Below are positions 16,554 to 25,718 of a DNA stretch of 64,000 nt, piece by piece; within the stretch, counting starts at the first letter, position 1; each line of letters starts with the position of its first letter. The notes under the pieces were generated by a model. It ran no database searches, was not told the DNA's origin, and saw nothing but the letters and a program-made list of their open reading frames with translations. The translations under genes were made by a program, and so were the position numbers. The stretch is from BPJU01 sp964425225 (GTDB lineage: Bacteria; Planctomycetota; Planctomycetia; Pirellulales; Pirellulaceae), in contig CAYRMD010000005.1 in NCBI GenBank assembly GCA_964425225.1, positions 35,475-99,474 of the forward strand. Reading direction: 5' to 3'.

Positions 16554-18017
16554 TTACCACATCCACTCAAGGCCAGCCGTGAACCCGTGATAGAAGATGT
16601 CGCCGTTGTCGTTGAGGAACACGGTCCGTGCTCCAGCAACAAAGGGCGGTTCGGAATTGAAATTCTCCGGTGCTAGGGCAACACCATCAATATAGACCAG
16701 CATATATCCACCGCGAGCCGTGAGGTGCTGGTTGATTCGCCAGTTGGCCACCAGATTGGCTTCTGCTAAGAACGATACCACGTCTCGGTCGGCAGATTCT
16801 TCCACGGGCAACGTTAACGTTTGGGCGTTGATGGTCGTCCGCTGCTTGGCGCGATTCCCGAAGATACCTGCTTTTAACTCCGAACCAACCTGAATTCCGG
16901 GGAAGAGGGTGGCCCAGAGGTCGCCACCGAGTTGGAAGCCGGTCATACTGTTGGTCGTTCCCACCAGATAGTCCATGAAACCTGTGATGTCGGGAGCCCC
17001 ACCCCCGTTGGGATCCGGGTAGTTGACGCGCGTCCGATGGATGAAATCTTCTTTGAGCCAAAAATATCGAACGCCGGCAAGCCACGAACCTTGGATGCGA
17101 CAGTTGGGTGCCATCCACCGCCGGCGAAAGCCGAGTTCAAAGTTGTCGAACTCAGACGAGTACTCGATCGAGTGAAACTCAGCGGAGTCGGTGTCGGTGA
17201 ATCCACCCCGCACAATGGGTGGACCGGCTTGCGGTGGCGGATTCGTGCCAAAATCGCTGAATATCGAGTACAAATCATCCGTGGGGCTGGTTACGGAAGC
17301 ACTCTTCGCGAAGTTGAAAAGGCCGAAGTAGGTAAACTCAATGTTGGATGAGGACCCGAATTGGACCGCTGCTTGGAAGCGGAACCCGGGTTCGTGGTCA
17401 AAGTCCAAGTTGTCCGTGCTCAGCACGATAAACGGGGCTCCCAACCCAGCAGGACCATCCGAGGTGAAGTCCACGGTGCGGCTGACATCCTCGCGCGTCA
17501 AGAACAGGAAGTCAGCAGCAATATCGAACCAGCGCGGTGAGCACCACCCACCGGCCGGATAGGGGCCCAGGCGCCGCAATAAGTCGAACCCGCGTTCGGC
17601 TCGCCCGCCGATCGATGGGTCATACGACTCACTATACGCCGGATCGGCCGTCGGAGCAGGGCCGTAGAATTCTGGTCCATAGCCGGCTGGTGCTACGGCC
17701 GGTGGCAACAGCGGATCGGCCCTCCAGCCAACCGGTGCAAGACCAAGGCCTGGCATCATCCCTGCCGGGCCCATCATCGGGGCAGCTCCAGGCGAGACCG
17801 GTCCGCTCACCGCTTCCGCCGGCCCGCACTTTCCCAAGTTGCTAGGGATCCCCAAAGGCAATGCCTGGGGTTTAGCTATCAGTGTTCCCGTGAAAACAGG
17901 GCTGGTCGTTGTTGGTTCGGTAGGCGCGCCAGGTACCATTTGCGCTTCGAGCGTGCACGCCCAGCACAACGTAGCGGTCCAAACCCCGGCCACGAGCCGG
18001 GCCCAACGTGTCTTCAT
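16554..18017 (-). CDS. BBP7-family outer-membrane beta-barrel protein
   Basis: A 487-residue protein from the ATG at 18017, preceded by GGAGAT; an in-frame ATG at 18041 would add eight residues. Residues 1-26 are a signal peptide (MKTRWARLVAGVWTATLCWA). About 120 Pro/Ala/Gly-rich residues follow. The family signature starts at WFDIAADFLFLTREDVSRT, after which alternating hydrophobic strands run to the C-terminus, ending in an aromatic residue (GFTAGLEWMW) as outer-membrane barrels do. BBP7 proteins are a planctomycete family of predicted outer-membrane barrels of unknown cargo. The gene is divergent from the pseudokinase gene. Confidence 0.87.
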   Translation of the reverse strand: MKTRWARLVAGVWTATLCWACTLEAQMVPGAPTEPTTTSPVFTGTLIAKPQALPLGIPSNLGKCGPAEAVSGPVSPGAAPMMGPAGMMPGLGLAPVGWRADPLLPPAVAPAGYGPEFYGPAPTADPAYSESYDPSIGGRAERGFDLLRRLGPYPAGGWCSPRWFDIAADFLFLTREDVSRTVDFTSDGPAGLGAPFIVLSTDNLDFDHEPGFRFQAAVQFGSSSNIEFTYFGLFNFAKSASVTSPTDDLYSIFSDFGTNPPPQAGPPIVRGGFTDTDSAEFHSIEYSSEFDNFELGFRRRWMAPNCRIQGSWLAGVRYFWLKEDFIHRTRVNYPDPNGGGAPDITGFMDYLVGTTNSMTGFQLGGDLWATLFPGIQVGSELKAGIFGNRAKQRTTINAQTLTLPVEESADRDVVSFLAEANLVANWRINQHLTARGGYMLVYIDGVALAPENFNSEPPFVAGARTVFLNDNGDIFYHGFTAGLEWMW

Positions 18018-18489
18018 CAGTGTATCTCCGCAGCGTTGCATCGGCCGTTTAGCTGGGTGATAACCGCACAGCGCTTCAGGCCCTCGACCCAGCCAATCCT
18101 CCCTGTCGGACGCGCTTCTAGTAGCAAAGACCGATTCCTCGCAAAGTCTGCGACGGTTTTACGACTACCATATCGGCCTGGTGTAACTGGCAAAGCTACT
18201 ACTTCCGCTTTGCCCGGCACAGTCACCATAATCGGCAAAACCGTTGAAAAAATATCGTTCTTTCCCCAGAGCTCCACCTGTGTTGGATTAACCTTTCCTC
18301 CAAAGATACAAAGGTACCCAACCAATGTTGTTGCAGCTTAAGCTTTCAGGCACGAAAATGAGACGTACTGAAGGCTAGCCCTGTAGCGTACCGTTGTCAG
18401 TTCAGGATGTCTGGTGTGTTTGTGTAAGCCAGGAATACCGCGCGTTTTTTTGGCTAGTGTTTCGACGTCGCCGGGGAGTTAGTTTAACC
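18018..18489. other. Divergent intergenic region, BBP7 / pseudokinase
   Basis: 472 bp between divergent genes. A minus-strand frame from TTG 18325 or a GTG near 18277 ends in a TGA that overlaps the BBP7 ATG by one base (TGATG). It could be a leader ORF, but its sequence matches nothing I know. No convincing promoter pair was seen. Confidence 0.4.
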
Positions 18490-21276
18490 ATGCCCACCCC
18501 GCCGCAGGATACAGCACAACTGTTGGAACTGGTCAGCAAGAGTGGCCTGTTGTCGCGTGACAAGTTGAACGACGCTCAGCAACTGGCACGTGATAGTACG
18601 ACGGTCATTGAGCTTGCCGCGGCGCTGGTCCGTTCAGGTAATCTCACGTCGTGGCAAGCGCAACAGCTCTTGAAAGGCTTTTCTGCTTTTTGGATGGGCG
18701 ATGGGCAGTACCTTCTATTAGATGAACTACCAGGTTGGCCGTTCGGCAGGGTTTTCAAAGCCCGGACACAGGACGGGCAGCTCGTCCTTTTTAAACTTGT
18801 GTCGCCCGAGATTTCCAACGACGAGTCCGTAAAAAGCGCACTACAAGAGTCGGCTAACCGTAGTGCGCAGCTAGTACACTTTGCTCTTGGCCCGACCGCC
18901 AGCGTAAAGATGTTGAAAGGGCGAGTTGCTCTAATCTATCGCATCCCTGGCGAGCAAACGATTGCTCAAGCCGTGCAGCGCTGGGGGCAACCATCGGGCA
19001 TGGCCACCCTCGACATGCTCGACAAGTTGGCGCAAGCCGTAGAGCTTTTGCACAAGGCTGGTGAAGTCCATGGCTGGATAACTCCGTCGTCGCTGTGGCT
19101 TTCGGAACAGGGTCAATTGGTTCTAGCTGATGTCGGCTTAGCGGCGTTGGTAGCTAGTTGGATTCGGCAGTTCGGGAATTCTAGCGATGCCCAGCAATGG
19201 CTGCCACCGGCGGGGAGTATGGCGATACCCTCGGTAGCCGGCGACCTATTCATGATTGGCCGCACCTGGGCCTATCTTTTGGAGGCGGCAGAGACGGGGC
19301 AATCTGCAGAAGCGCCGCAGTGGTGGCGGGATGGGCGGAACGTCGCGGATCACGAGCTGCTCCGAAGTCTTGTAGCTCGATTAACGAATCCCAATACCGA
19401 AGGCGCTATTCCATCTGTGGCAACGTTAGTTGATGCGTGCCGGCAAATGGTCGATAGAGGTAGCTCGGAGCCAACAACCTCGGCGGCTCGTTCTTCAGAA
19501 GAGAAGCCCGCCATGGCGGTCGCTTCCGCGAGCGAACCACCAGTGCCCGCCCCGTCGGCTTCTACGTTGGATGCACAGCTCAGCCAGCCGGCCGGAAGGA
19601 GCACGAATACCGTGACGATTAATATCGTTACTAGGCCCAAGCAGCTACCCAAAAATGATTCGTCGGCCTCCACACCGCCGGAACAGCAACGTGTAGTGAC
19701 TGGTAGGACCCGGTCGGCATGGCTATTGTGGGTATGCGGTGTGGGTGTGGTGGTGAGTTTTCTCATCGTGGGTTCCGGGCTATGGTGGAAGTACACTCGC
19801 GGTAACCGCCCGGCATCGGTGGCGGGCGGCAATCGCCCTCGGCCTTCGGCAACGAAGCAGGCCGCCGAGTCGTCGACCCCCGAGGTCGACGCACCTAAAA
19901 ATAACGGGCCACCGACGGCCCAGGCGCTTCCGGAACCGCCGCCCGACCCGTTGCACCTGCGCGCCGGTGGCGGTTTGGCCTCGGCACCCCCGGCTGCCAA
20001 GGAACAGGGTCACGTTGGGGACTCTTCCGCGATGCCGCAACAACCAGCCACGGCTGATGATCAAGTTTCCGATCAGGCGGCAACAAAGACTCCTGCGCAG
20101 ACGGAGGAAGTTCACAACCGGCCGTCAGAATCACCGCGAGGCGCGGAAAGCTCGTCGCCAACCCAGGCCGCTTCCAGTACACCGGTGGCCCCATCGCAGC
20201 CTGCGGCGGTACCCGCACAAGAGACCACCAACAATCGCCCCGCACCGGCTGCCGATCTTAATGTTTTGCCGTCTTCTGTCGCACTCCCGACGATAGACAA
20301 TACGCATTGGACACGTCTGGCACAAGTCTCAATTGACGACGAGTCGCCCATCGTCTTCGATCTCCTGGGAGCTGACCGCATTGCCAAGGGAGTTTCGTTT
20401 CAGTTATCCAACGCACGTGGCGGCACAGAGGCTCGCATGTGGGATGTGTCGCTCAGCGAGGGGATGCAGAGCCGTGGCCGTACGCTTATTGCCCAGTTTC
20501 GACTCCTGGGTGGAAGCTTCGACTTTCGATGGACTCCCGAAGCGGAGCCACTCAAGTTGTCACCGCTATTGGCCAATTGCTTGATCCAAGCGCGTAGCGG
20601 GAACCAAAGACGATTGATTGCCCTGCGCCAGGTTAACCTGGTGCGTCCTGTAAAATTGGACATGGATCGCGGAACGTTCACCGCTCGGTATGAAGTGCCG
20701 CACTTACCCGACCCTGGCAGTTGTCGCTTCGAGGTCCTAAGGATCTCAAATGACTTATTATTCAAGGCGGATCCGGATCGTTTGATACCGGCGTCAAGCG
20801 GCAAGCAATGGATCCTGTTCGGTAAGGAGCGTCAAGAACAGAATCTGGCCTTGCATTTGGCAGTGTCGTTACGAGGTAATCTAGCGATTACAGGAAACGC
20901 ACTGTTTCAATGGGGCGAGGATCCGTCAGAGGAATGGCTCGAGTCGCGCGACCGGCGAGCTATGAAAGCCAACCGTATCCGGTTGGTGCGCGAACTGCCG
21001 CGGCAATTACAGGTGCTAAAAGCACAAGTCGATCATTACAGTGGCATTGATCCAAAACGAATTCCCGACCGAACTCAATCCGAACAGATCGCACGGGCCA
21101 AGAATCTGGCGCTCACCGATTACAATCGCTTAAATGATCAGTGGAAAAAGGTGAAAGCCGTCGAACAACTGTGTGAACAACTAGAAGGCCAGTCTCTGCA
21201 TTTCCGACTGGTGTTCGAAGTGGAAGGCAACACAGTTGAGCTTCTACGTACGCAAGGAGCAACGGAAACAAAGTGA
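18490..21276 (+). CDS. Membrane-anchored Ser/Thr pseudokinase
   Basis: A 928-residue protein from the ATG at 18490; an upstream in-frame codon at 18394 lacks a site. Residues 1-65 match the N-terminal region common in planctomycete kinases (LVRSGNLTSWQAQQLLKG). Residues about 70-320 follow the kinase fold. Lys102 is retained, but the Gly-rich loop is degraded (LPGWPFGRVFKA), the HRD-K-N loop reads VHGWITPSS at 193-201 (catalytic Asp replaced by Trp) and DFG reads DVG. Catalysis is therefore unlikely. A Pro/Ser linker leads to a membrane helix at 409-433, another low-complexity linker, and a beta-rich C-terminal domain I do not recognise, presumably outside the cytoplasm. It may act as a scaffold or sensor. 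Confidence 0.82.
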   Translation: MPTPPQDTAQLLELVSKSGLLSRDKLNDAQQLARDSTTVIELAAALVRSGNLTSWQAQQLLKGFSAFWMGDGQYLLLDELPGWPFGRVFKARTQDGQLVLFKLVSPEISNDESVKSALQESANRSAQLVHFALGPTASVKMLKGRVALIYRIPGEQTIAQAVQRWGQPSGMATLDMLDKLAQAVELLHKAGEVHGWITPSSLWLSEQGQLVLADVGLAALVASWIRQFGNSSDAQQWLPPAGSMAIPSVAGDLFMIGRTWAYLLEAAETGQSAEAPQWWRDGRNVADHELLRSLVARLTNPNTEGAIPSVATLVDACRQMVDRGSSEPTTSAARSSEEKPAMAVASASEPPVPAPSASTLDAQLSQPAGRSTNTVTINIVTRPKQLPKNDSSASTPPEQQRVVTGRTRSAWLLWVCGVGVVVSFLIVGSGLWWKYTRGNRPASVAGGNRPRPSATKQAAESSTPEVDAPKNNGPPTAQALPEPPPDPLHLRAGGGLASAPPAAKEQGHVGDSSAMPQQPATADDQVSDQAATKTPAQTEEVHNRPSESPRGAESSSPTQAASSTPVAPSQPAAVPAQETTNNRPAPAADLNVLPSSVALPTIDNTHWTRLAQVSIDDESPIVFDLLGADRIAKGVSFQLSNARGGTEARMWDVSLSEGMQSRGRTLIAQFRLLGGSFDFRWTPEAEPLKLSPLLANCLIQARSGNQRRLIALRQVNLVRPVKLDMDRGTFTARYEVPHLPDPGSCRFEVLRISNDLLFKADPDRLIPASSGKQWILFGKERQEQNLALHLAVSLRGNLAITGNALFQWGEDPSEEWLESRDRRAMKANRIRLVRELPRQLQVLKAQVDHYSGIDPKRIPDRTQSEQIARAKNLALTDYNRLNDQWKKVKAVEQLCEQLEGQSLHFRLVFEVEGNTVELLRTQGATETK

Positions 21277-21555
21277 TTGCTGCGGACCTCACGGCGTGGG
21301 CATCGAACCGAGTACTGCGTTGTGTGTGCGTCTCATTTGTAGGTAGGGCGTGGCTGTAACGGACCTGGCCATCACTCCGGGGTTTGCCCTATCGCTTCCG
21401 AACATGAATAGCTTTACAGAGCCGCAACTGTCAGGCAGCGGCAGAAGAGTTCAACGCAAAGGGCAGAGGGACAATGAGGTGAGAATATTCGAATCTTACC
21501 TCTGATAGTTGCATCTTTGCCCCGTTGCCTTGCATTCGAGCAAATTGCAATTCAT
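21277..21555. other. Convergent intergenic region holding repeat copy B
   Basis: 279 bp between the convergent pseudokinase and SafE-like genes. Nearly half is the structured repeat (21323-21424), followed by one CGCAAAGGGCAGAGG unit (21451-21469). No separate terminator with a T tract is visible. Confidence 0.6.
21323..21424 (-). repeat. Dispersed structured intergenic repeat, copy B
   Basis: The minus strand reads TGCGGCTCTGTAAAGCTATT at one end and TACAAATGAGACGCACACA at the other. It keeps the CTGTAA/TTACAG outer arms and the CTAT/ATAG inner arms of copy A. Confidence 0.75.
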
Positions 21556-22263
21556 TCAATGGCAACCGAACGCAGCGTGCGATCCTGGCCATAGCGCAGC
21601 CAGAAATACCGGTGCTGATCGCCACAGTGCAACGCTTCCTGCAGCAACCAACGCCATGCCGGCTACGCGCCATGCCAACAGGCGCCAACGGGCGAGGATT
21701 GCTGTACCGATCCATGGCAAACATACAAGAGCGGGGACCGTTCCCAGGCCGAACAGAAGCATCAGTTCAATGGCTGGCAGGACATGACCGGTACCTGCGG
21801 CCGATGCCAGCATCGCGTATAGCAAGGCACAGGGCAGGAGCGCAGAGCTCATACCGACGAATAATGCAGCGTAAGGCCCTGTTTGCCTCAGCCATGGTCT
21901 GAACCATCCGACGAGCATGCAACCAGCGGGTAAGGCGCCTCGCATCGCGTATGGCCAGATACCGCCCAGTGCCAAACCTTCTCGTATCAAGAACACGGCG
22001 GATAAAGTTCCGAGCACTGCAGGTATCAGAAGCATTCCCGAAGCACGCACAGACCATTGACCTGCTGCACCTGCCACGGCTCCCAGTACGGCGTAGACCG
22101 TCAATCGACCCGCGGTATACAGGATATGTTGCAGGATGCGCCGCCACGGAGTGTTCGCCGGGCCCATGAGCAACAGGACGAACGGACCGCACATCCCGAC
22201 GCAATGCACCGAACTGGAGACACCCGATAGGATCCCTAGCCACCACGGAAACAGGGTCGACAT
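21556..22263 (-). CDS. SafE/TauE-family (UreH-like) membrane protein of the cbb3 oxidase operon
   Basis: A 235-residue polytopic protein. GGAG nine bases before the ATG at 22263 supports this start, which is two bases after the ccoI stop. It begins WWLGILSGVSSSVHCVGMCG; the HCVGMCGPF segment is typical of this family, where the Cys and Met residues may bind copper. About six hydrophobic segments follow. In many bacteria a SafE-like gene follows ccoI in cbb3 oxidase clusters and is linked to copper supply or oxidase assembly. Position and coupling here support that role over sulfite export. Confidence 0.85.
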   Translation of the reverse strand: MSTLFPWWLGILSGVSSSVHCVGMCGPFVLLLMGPANTPWRRILQHILYTAGRLTVYAVLGAVAGAAGQWSVRASGMLLIPAVLGTLSAVFLIREGLALGGIWPYAMRGALPAGCMLVGWFRPWLRQTGPYAALFVGMSSALLPCALLYAMLASAAGTGHVLPAIELMLLFGLGTVPALVCLPWIGTAILARWRLLAWRVAGMALVAAGSVALWRSAPVFLAALWPGSHAAFGCH

Positions 22264-22265
22264 GG

Positions 22266-24452
22266 TTACACTCCTACTCCTGCGGGCCGGCCGAGTGTTT
22301 GGTGTTGAGCGACTTGTTCGGGATCTACCTGGCAGCGTGCATTTGCGTCGTGCGTTGCGCCGGTGGTTCGCCCTAAATGGAGCGAGCGACCAATAACCAT
22401 GCTGCTGCTTAAGAGCATGGCTAAAGCGGCGAGAACAGGATGAAGGTAACCGGCCGCCGCAAGAGCAATCCCGAAGCTGTTGTACGAGAATGCCCACCAC
22501 AGATTCCCGCGAATCGTGCGGCACGTCTTGCGGCTCAACTCGATGGCCCAAGCCAACGACCGAAGGTCATTGGACAACAAGCACACGTCGGCACTCTGGC
22601 GAGCTAATTCCAAGCCGCTACCCATGGCAATGCCGACCTGCGCCGCGGCCAGACTAGGAACATCATTGATTCCGTCACCCACCATACCTACGTTGCCGCA
22701 CCTTCGGTATAGATGCACCAGATGTTCCACCTTTTGTTCGGGCAGTAGGCCGGCGTGCACATCGTCGATTTCTAATAGTGTTGCGACGTACTTACCGCGT
22801 GCCGGGTGGTCACCGGTCAAGAGGGCGACCCGGCAACCCAGACGTTTGAGTTGACGGAGCGCCGTGCTGGCTTCCGGTCGAAGGCACTCATCGCAGACAA
22901 ATACGGCCTGTACGCGACCATTCCAACCGATGGCCGTAACACTATGGCCTTGTTCCATCGCTTGTTGCGAGACACCCTCCAGTGGCTCAGGGAGTTCGAG
23001 CCCGTGGTTGACCAGCCAGGACAGACGGCCAAGCCAAAGCGCTGTGGGCCAGGTGTGCAGTCGGATCACCACTCCACTACCGGCGAAGGTCTGTGCACTA
23101 GCAAGTAGGTGCGACGATTCATTGGCAGGGCCGGCCCAAGTGCGCAACGCTTCAGCGATCGGGTGATTCGTCGTGGAAGTTGCCAGAGCCGTCCAGTAGC
23201 GCACTTGTTCCAAATCCACGCCAGGTGCCAGCTTCACGAACACGACCCTAGCAATGCCGTCGGTAAGGGTTCCCGTCTTGTCGAATGCGATCAGGCGGAC
23301 TGTGGCCAAGCGAGCGAGGCTGTCCCCGTGGCGAAAGCATATTCCGTATCGGGCGGCGGTGGCCATCGCAACCGAAAGTGCCATGGGCGTAGCAAGGCCC
23401 AAGGCACAGGGACACGCTATAAGTAAGACGGATAAGCTCACCTGGAGGCCGCGTTCGAGCGACTCGCTTTGCGACCAGAAAATCCCACTCGCCAAAGCTA
23501 CACCTAGAACGACGGGAGTAAAAACTCGGCTAACTCGATCGACCAGCCGCTGATAGAATCCCTTGTGCTGGACGGCGTTTCGCACCGAGTCAACCAGTCG
23601 ATAGAGTGACCAACTCTGCGGCGGTTCCGTAACGGAGACCACTAGGTCGCCATCCAGATTCAGGGTTCCACCCAGCACGCGATCTCCAGGACCGACGGTT
23701 CGTGGTCGGATTTCACCGGTGAGCAGGCGCTGGTCGAGGTGGGCATAACCGCGTACCACGTGTCCGTCGACAACCAGGCGCTCGCCAGGCCGCACGCGAA
23801 TCAAGTCGCCGACGCGCACGTCCTGAATCGCTACGGACTCGTCGCCCTCCGCGCCAAGACGCACGACATGTTCGGGAATCAGTCGCATCAGCGATTCGAT
23901 GAGTCGGCTGGCTTGCATACGACCATGGGCTTCCAGCCATTTGCCGAGAGTAAAGGCCACCATCACCATTGCAGCCACTTCAAAATAAACGTGTCCCTCA
24001 CCACGCAGGACATTCCACGTCGAATGCACATAAGCGGCACTTGCACCGAGAACGATCAGTGTGTCGGCGCCGAATCGCCCAACTCGTGCGCGGCTCCAAG
24101 ATCCCTGCACGATGGGAATCCCGAGCAGCACCATAACCGGCCCCGTTAATGCCAGACACAGCCAGCGTAAAAGATCGAAAAATATGATTGCTGTTTTTTC
24201 GTGGTGTGCCACGCCTTCCCAGTCGCTAGACCAAAGCACCATGGAAAAAAGCATGACATTCATCGAGAAGAATATGGCAAAACCCAATCGAGTTAGTGTC
24301 CGATGGGACGATTCTGGATCAGCCGCTTCTCGGATTACGGCATGTGCAAGCTGGCATCCAAAACAGCAGTACTGCACTTGGGCAGAGAAGTTTACACCAG
24401 TAAGAGGGGAACCGCAGTACGTGCAGCGCGCCTGGCCAGTGTCCGACGTCAT
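22266..24452 (-). CDS. ccoI: CcoI/CopA2-type copper-translocating P-type ATPase
   Basis: A 728-residue protein from the ATG at 24452, whose ATGA overlaps the stop of the preceding 58-residue gene. Residues about 8-35 form the cysteine-rich metal-binding region typical of CcoI (CTYCGSPL...CCFGCQLAH). Eight membrane helices are expected. The CPx motif (IACPCALGLATP), the phosphorylated Asp in DKTGTLTDG, the TGE loop (LLTGEIRP), the HP motif (TNHPIAEA) and the hinge GDGINDVPSLAAA are all intact. CcoI-type pumps move Cu(I) out of the cytoplasm for assembly of the CuB site of cbb3 oxidase, and the gene sits downstream of ccoN and ccoO. Confidence 0.94.
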   Translation of the reverse strand: MTSDTGQARCTYCGSPLTGVNFSAQVQYCCFGCQLAHAVIREAADPESSHRTLTRLGFAIFFSMNVMLFSMVLWSSDWEGVAHHEKTAIIFFDLLRWLCLALTGPVMVLLGIPIVQGSWSRARVGRFGADTLIVLGASAAYVHSTWNVLRGEGHVYFEVAAMVMVAFTLGKWLEAHGRMQASRLIESLMRLIPEHVVRLGAEGDESVAIQDVRVGDLIRVRPGERLVVDGHVVRGYAHLDQRLLTGEIRPRTVGPGDRVLGGTLNLDGDLVVSVTEPPQSWSLYRLVDSVRNAVQHKGFYQRLVDRVSRVFTPVVLGVALASGIFWSQSESLERGLQVSLSVLLIACPCALGLATPMALSVAMATAARYGICFRHGDSLARLATVRLIAFDKTGTLTDGIARVVFVKLAPGVDLEQVRYWTALATSTTNHPIAEALRTWAGPANESSHLLASAQTFAGSGVVIRLHTWPTALWLGRLSWLVNHGLELPEPLEGVSQQAMEQGHSVTAIGWNGRVQAVFVCDECLRPEASTALRQLKRLGCRVALLTGDHPARGKYVATLLEIDDVHAGLLPEQKVEHLVHLYRRCGNVGMVGDGINDVPSLAAAQVGIAMGSGLELARQSADVCLLSNDLRSLAWAIELSRKTCRTIRGNLWWAFSYNSFGIALAAAGYLHPVLAALAMLLSSSMVIGRSLHLGRTTGATHDANARCQVDPEQVAQHQTLGRPAGVGV

Positions 24453-24625
24453 GGAGGACTCACAAGCTCCACATCCAAGGCAGGGACTAAATAGCGAAGC
24501 GTATACACGATGACGAAGACCCAAAACCCGATCCACATGAGGTGTACGTACCAAGGGATGGTGTTACCTGCATATTGGTGATGCTCATGCTCGGCTTCGG
24601 CGGAGGGTTGGTCGACACTGCTCAT
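24449..24625 (-). CDS. 58-residue single-helix membrane protein (CcoQ-like position)
   Basis: A small gene between the 123-residue protein gene and ccoI. AGGAG lies six bases before the ATG at 24625, and its TGA overlaps the ccoI ATG (ATGA). The product starts MSSVDQPSAEAEHEHHQYAG, has one membrane helix at about residues 24-47 (VHLMWIGFWVFVIVYTLRYL) and a short polar tail. Tight spacing, a good ribosome-binding site and the helix make it a real gene. It may be a small oxidase subunit analogous to CcoQ, or a copper-related assembly factor given the His-rich HEHHQ stretch. Sequence alone does not decide between these. Confidence 0.8.
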   Translation of the reverse strand: MSSVDQPSAEAEHEHHQYAGNTIPWYVHLMWIGFWVFVIVYTLRYLVPALDVELVSPP

Positions 24626-24647
24626 GACGCACTCCTATGATCATCGC

Positions 24648-25019
24648 CTACTGTTCAGCGGAACGCCTCGCTGGCACACCGCTGGCTACAGGTAACTCGA
24701 TAGCAGCAGCATTCTGAGGATTATGCTCGTAGCCATCGAGCCATTGCTCATGCTCGAGCACAGTGAATTTGGGCGTCTCCAACTCACGGAACATTCCATT
24801 ACGCGTGGCCCAACCAAGTAGGAGTAAGAATCCGGCGCTGGCTAACAAATAGTTCAAGATGGGCGCAATGGCAAAGGCACCGGTGCTATCGTGGGCCAGC
24901 ACATAGACGAATTCGACGAACTTACTTCCAAAACCCCAAAGGCTCGGTACAAGAACGGTGAAGGCAAATGCCAGGGTAAGCCACTTGGCGGATGTGCGCC
25001 CTTTGGCTGCAGTTGACAT
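24648..25019 (-). CDS. Two-helix membrane protein of the cbb3 oxidase operon
   Basis: A 123-residue protein. AGGAGG lies seven bases before the ATG at 25019, and this ATG overlaps the ccoO stop by one base (TGATG), indicating coupled translation. Hydrophobic segments at about residues 13-40 (LTLAFAFTVLVPSLWGFGSK) and 50-76 (PILNYLLASAGFLLLLGWAT) are followed by a polar tail of about 45 residues. I do not recognise the family. Position directly after ccoO suggests an accessory subunit or assembly protein of the oxidase. Confidence 0.82.
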   Translation of the reverse strand: MSTAAKGRTSAKWLTLAFAFTVLVPSLWGFGSKFVEFVYVLAHDSTGAFAIAPILNYLLASAGFLLLLGWATRNGMFRELETPKFTVLEHEQWLDGYEHNPQNAAAIELPVASGVPARRSAEQ

Positions 25020-25663
25020 CAGTAATCCTCCTGTTCCAATTCGTGCAGTTCCTCGTAGTACGGATAGCTTTCCAGCCAGGATCCTAGCCACTGAATGTAG
25101 GTAATCAGAGCTAGACCTCGTCGGTTCGGCCGGTCGGGACTACCGTCAAACAGCCAAGGATAGGCCGGCATGGGCGAGTCGGGTGATACGAGAGTCGGCT
25201 GGAAAAAGTGAACGGCGTGCCAATCGTTACTGTGGCGCCCTCCTTCGCGGCTTAAGTCAGGCCCGACACGTCTAGTTCCGAAAAGTACGGGCCGTTGCAA
25301 TTCGTTCTGATACTCTTCGCTCCGCGACACGTCGCCCCATCGGCGAGGCTCGTTGGATACGGGCCGGACGAATTGGCTATGGCAATGCCAGCATCCTTCG
25401 GCGATGTAAATTTGCCGCCCCAACCGCAGCGCCTCAGCGCAGCGTTGCTTGGTAACCTCGCCAAAGGCTTCCTGAAATGCCTCCGGATACCGGCGGCTCA
25501 ATTCTTCGAACTGATACATGATGCGAACATTTACTACTTCTTCGGCCGATTTTTCTGGAATATGGCGGTACAGCAGAATCGGTACGAGGCCATTTGCCAA
25601 AAAAGCCAGCCCAAAAAAGCCCAAGCCGCCTATGAGCATGACGCCCCCTTTACTTTCGAACAT
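25019..25663 (-). CDS. ccoO: cbb3-type cytochrome c oxidase subunit II (monoheme)
   Basis: A 214-residue protein with an N-terminal membrane anchor (residues 9-30), then a periplasmic class I cytochrome c domain. CWHCH near residues 92-96 is the heme-c site, and the Met in SPMPAYPWLF is the likely axial ligand. The N-terminal part has the family feature PEKSAEEVVNVR. CcoO passes electrons to the CcoN heme-copper centre. The gene begins 55 nt after the ccoN stop. Confidence 0.92.
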   Translation of the reverse strand: MFESKGGVMLIGGLGFFGLAFLANGLVPILLYRHIPEKSAEEVVNVRIMYQFEELSRRYPEAFQEAFGEVTKQRCAEALRLGRQIYIAEGCWHCHSQFVRPVSNEPRRWGDVSRSEEYQNELQRPVLFGTRRVGPDLSREGGRHSNDWHAVHFFQPTLVSPDSPMPAYPWLFDGSPDRPNRRGLALITYIQWLGSWLESYPYYEELHELEQEDY

Positions 25664-25718
25664 CCTTTCGGTCCTTTCTTCTGACTAACCGCATGTGATG
25701 GTCTCTGAAGGTGGTCAC

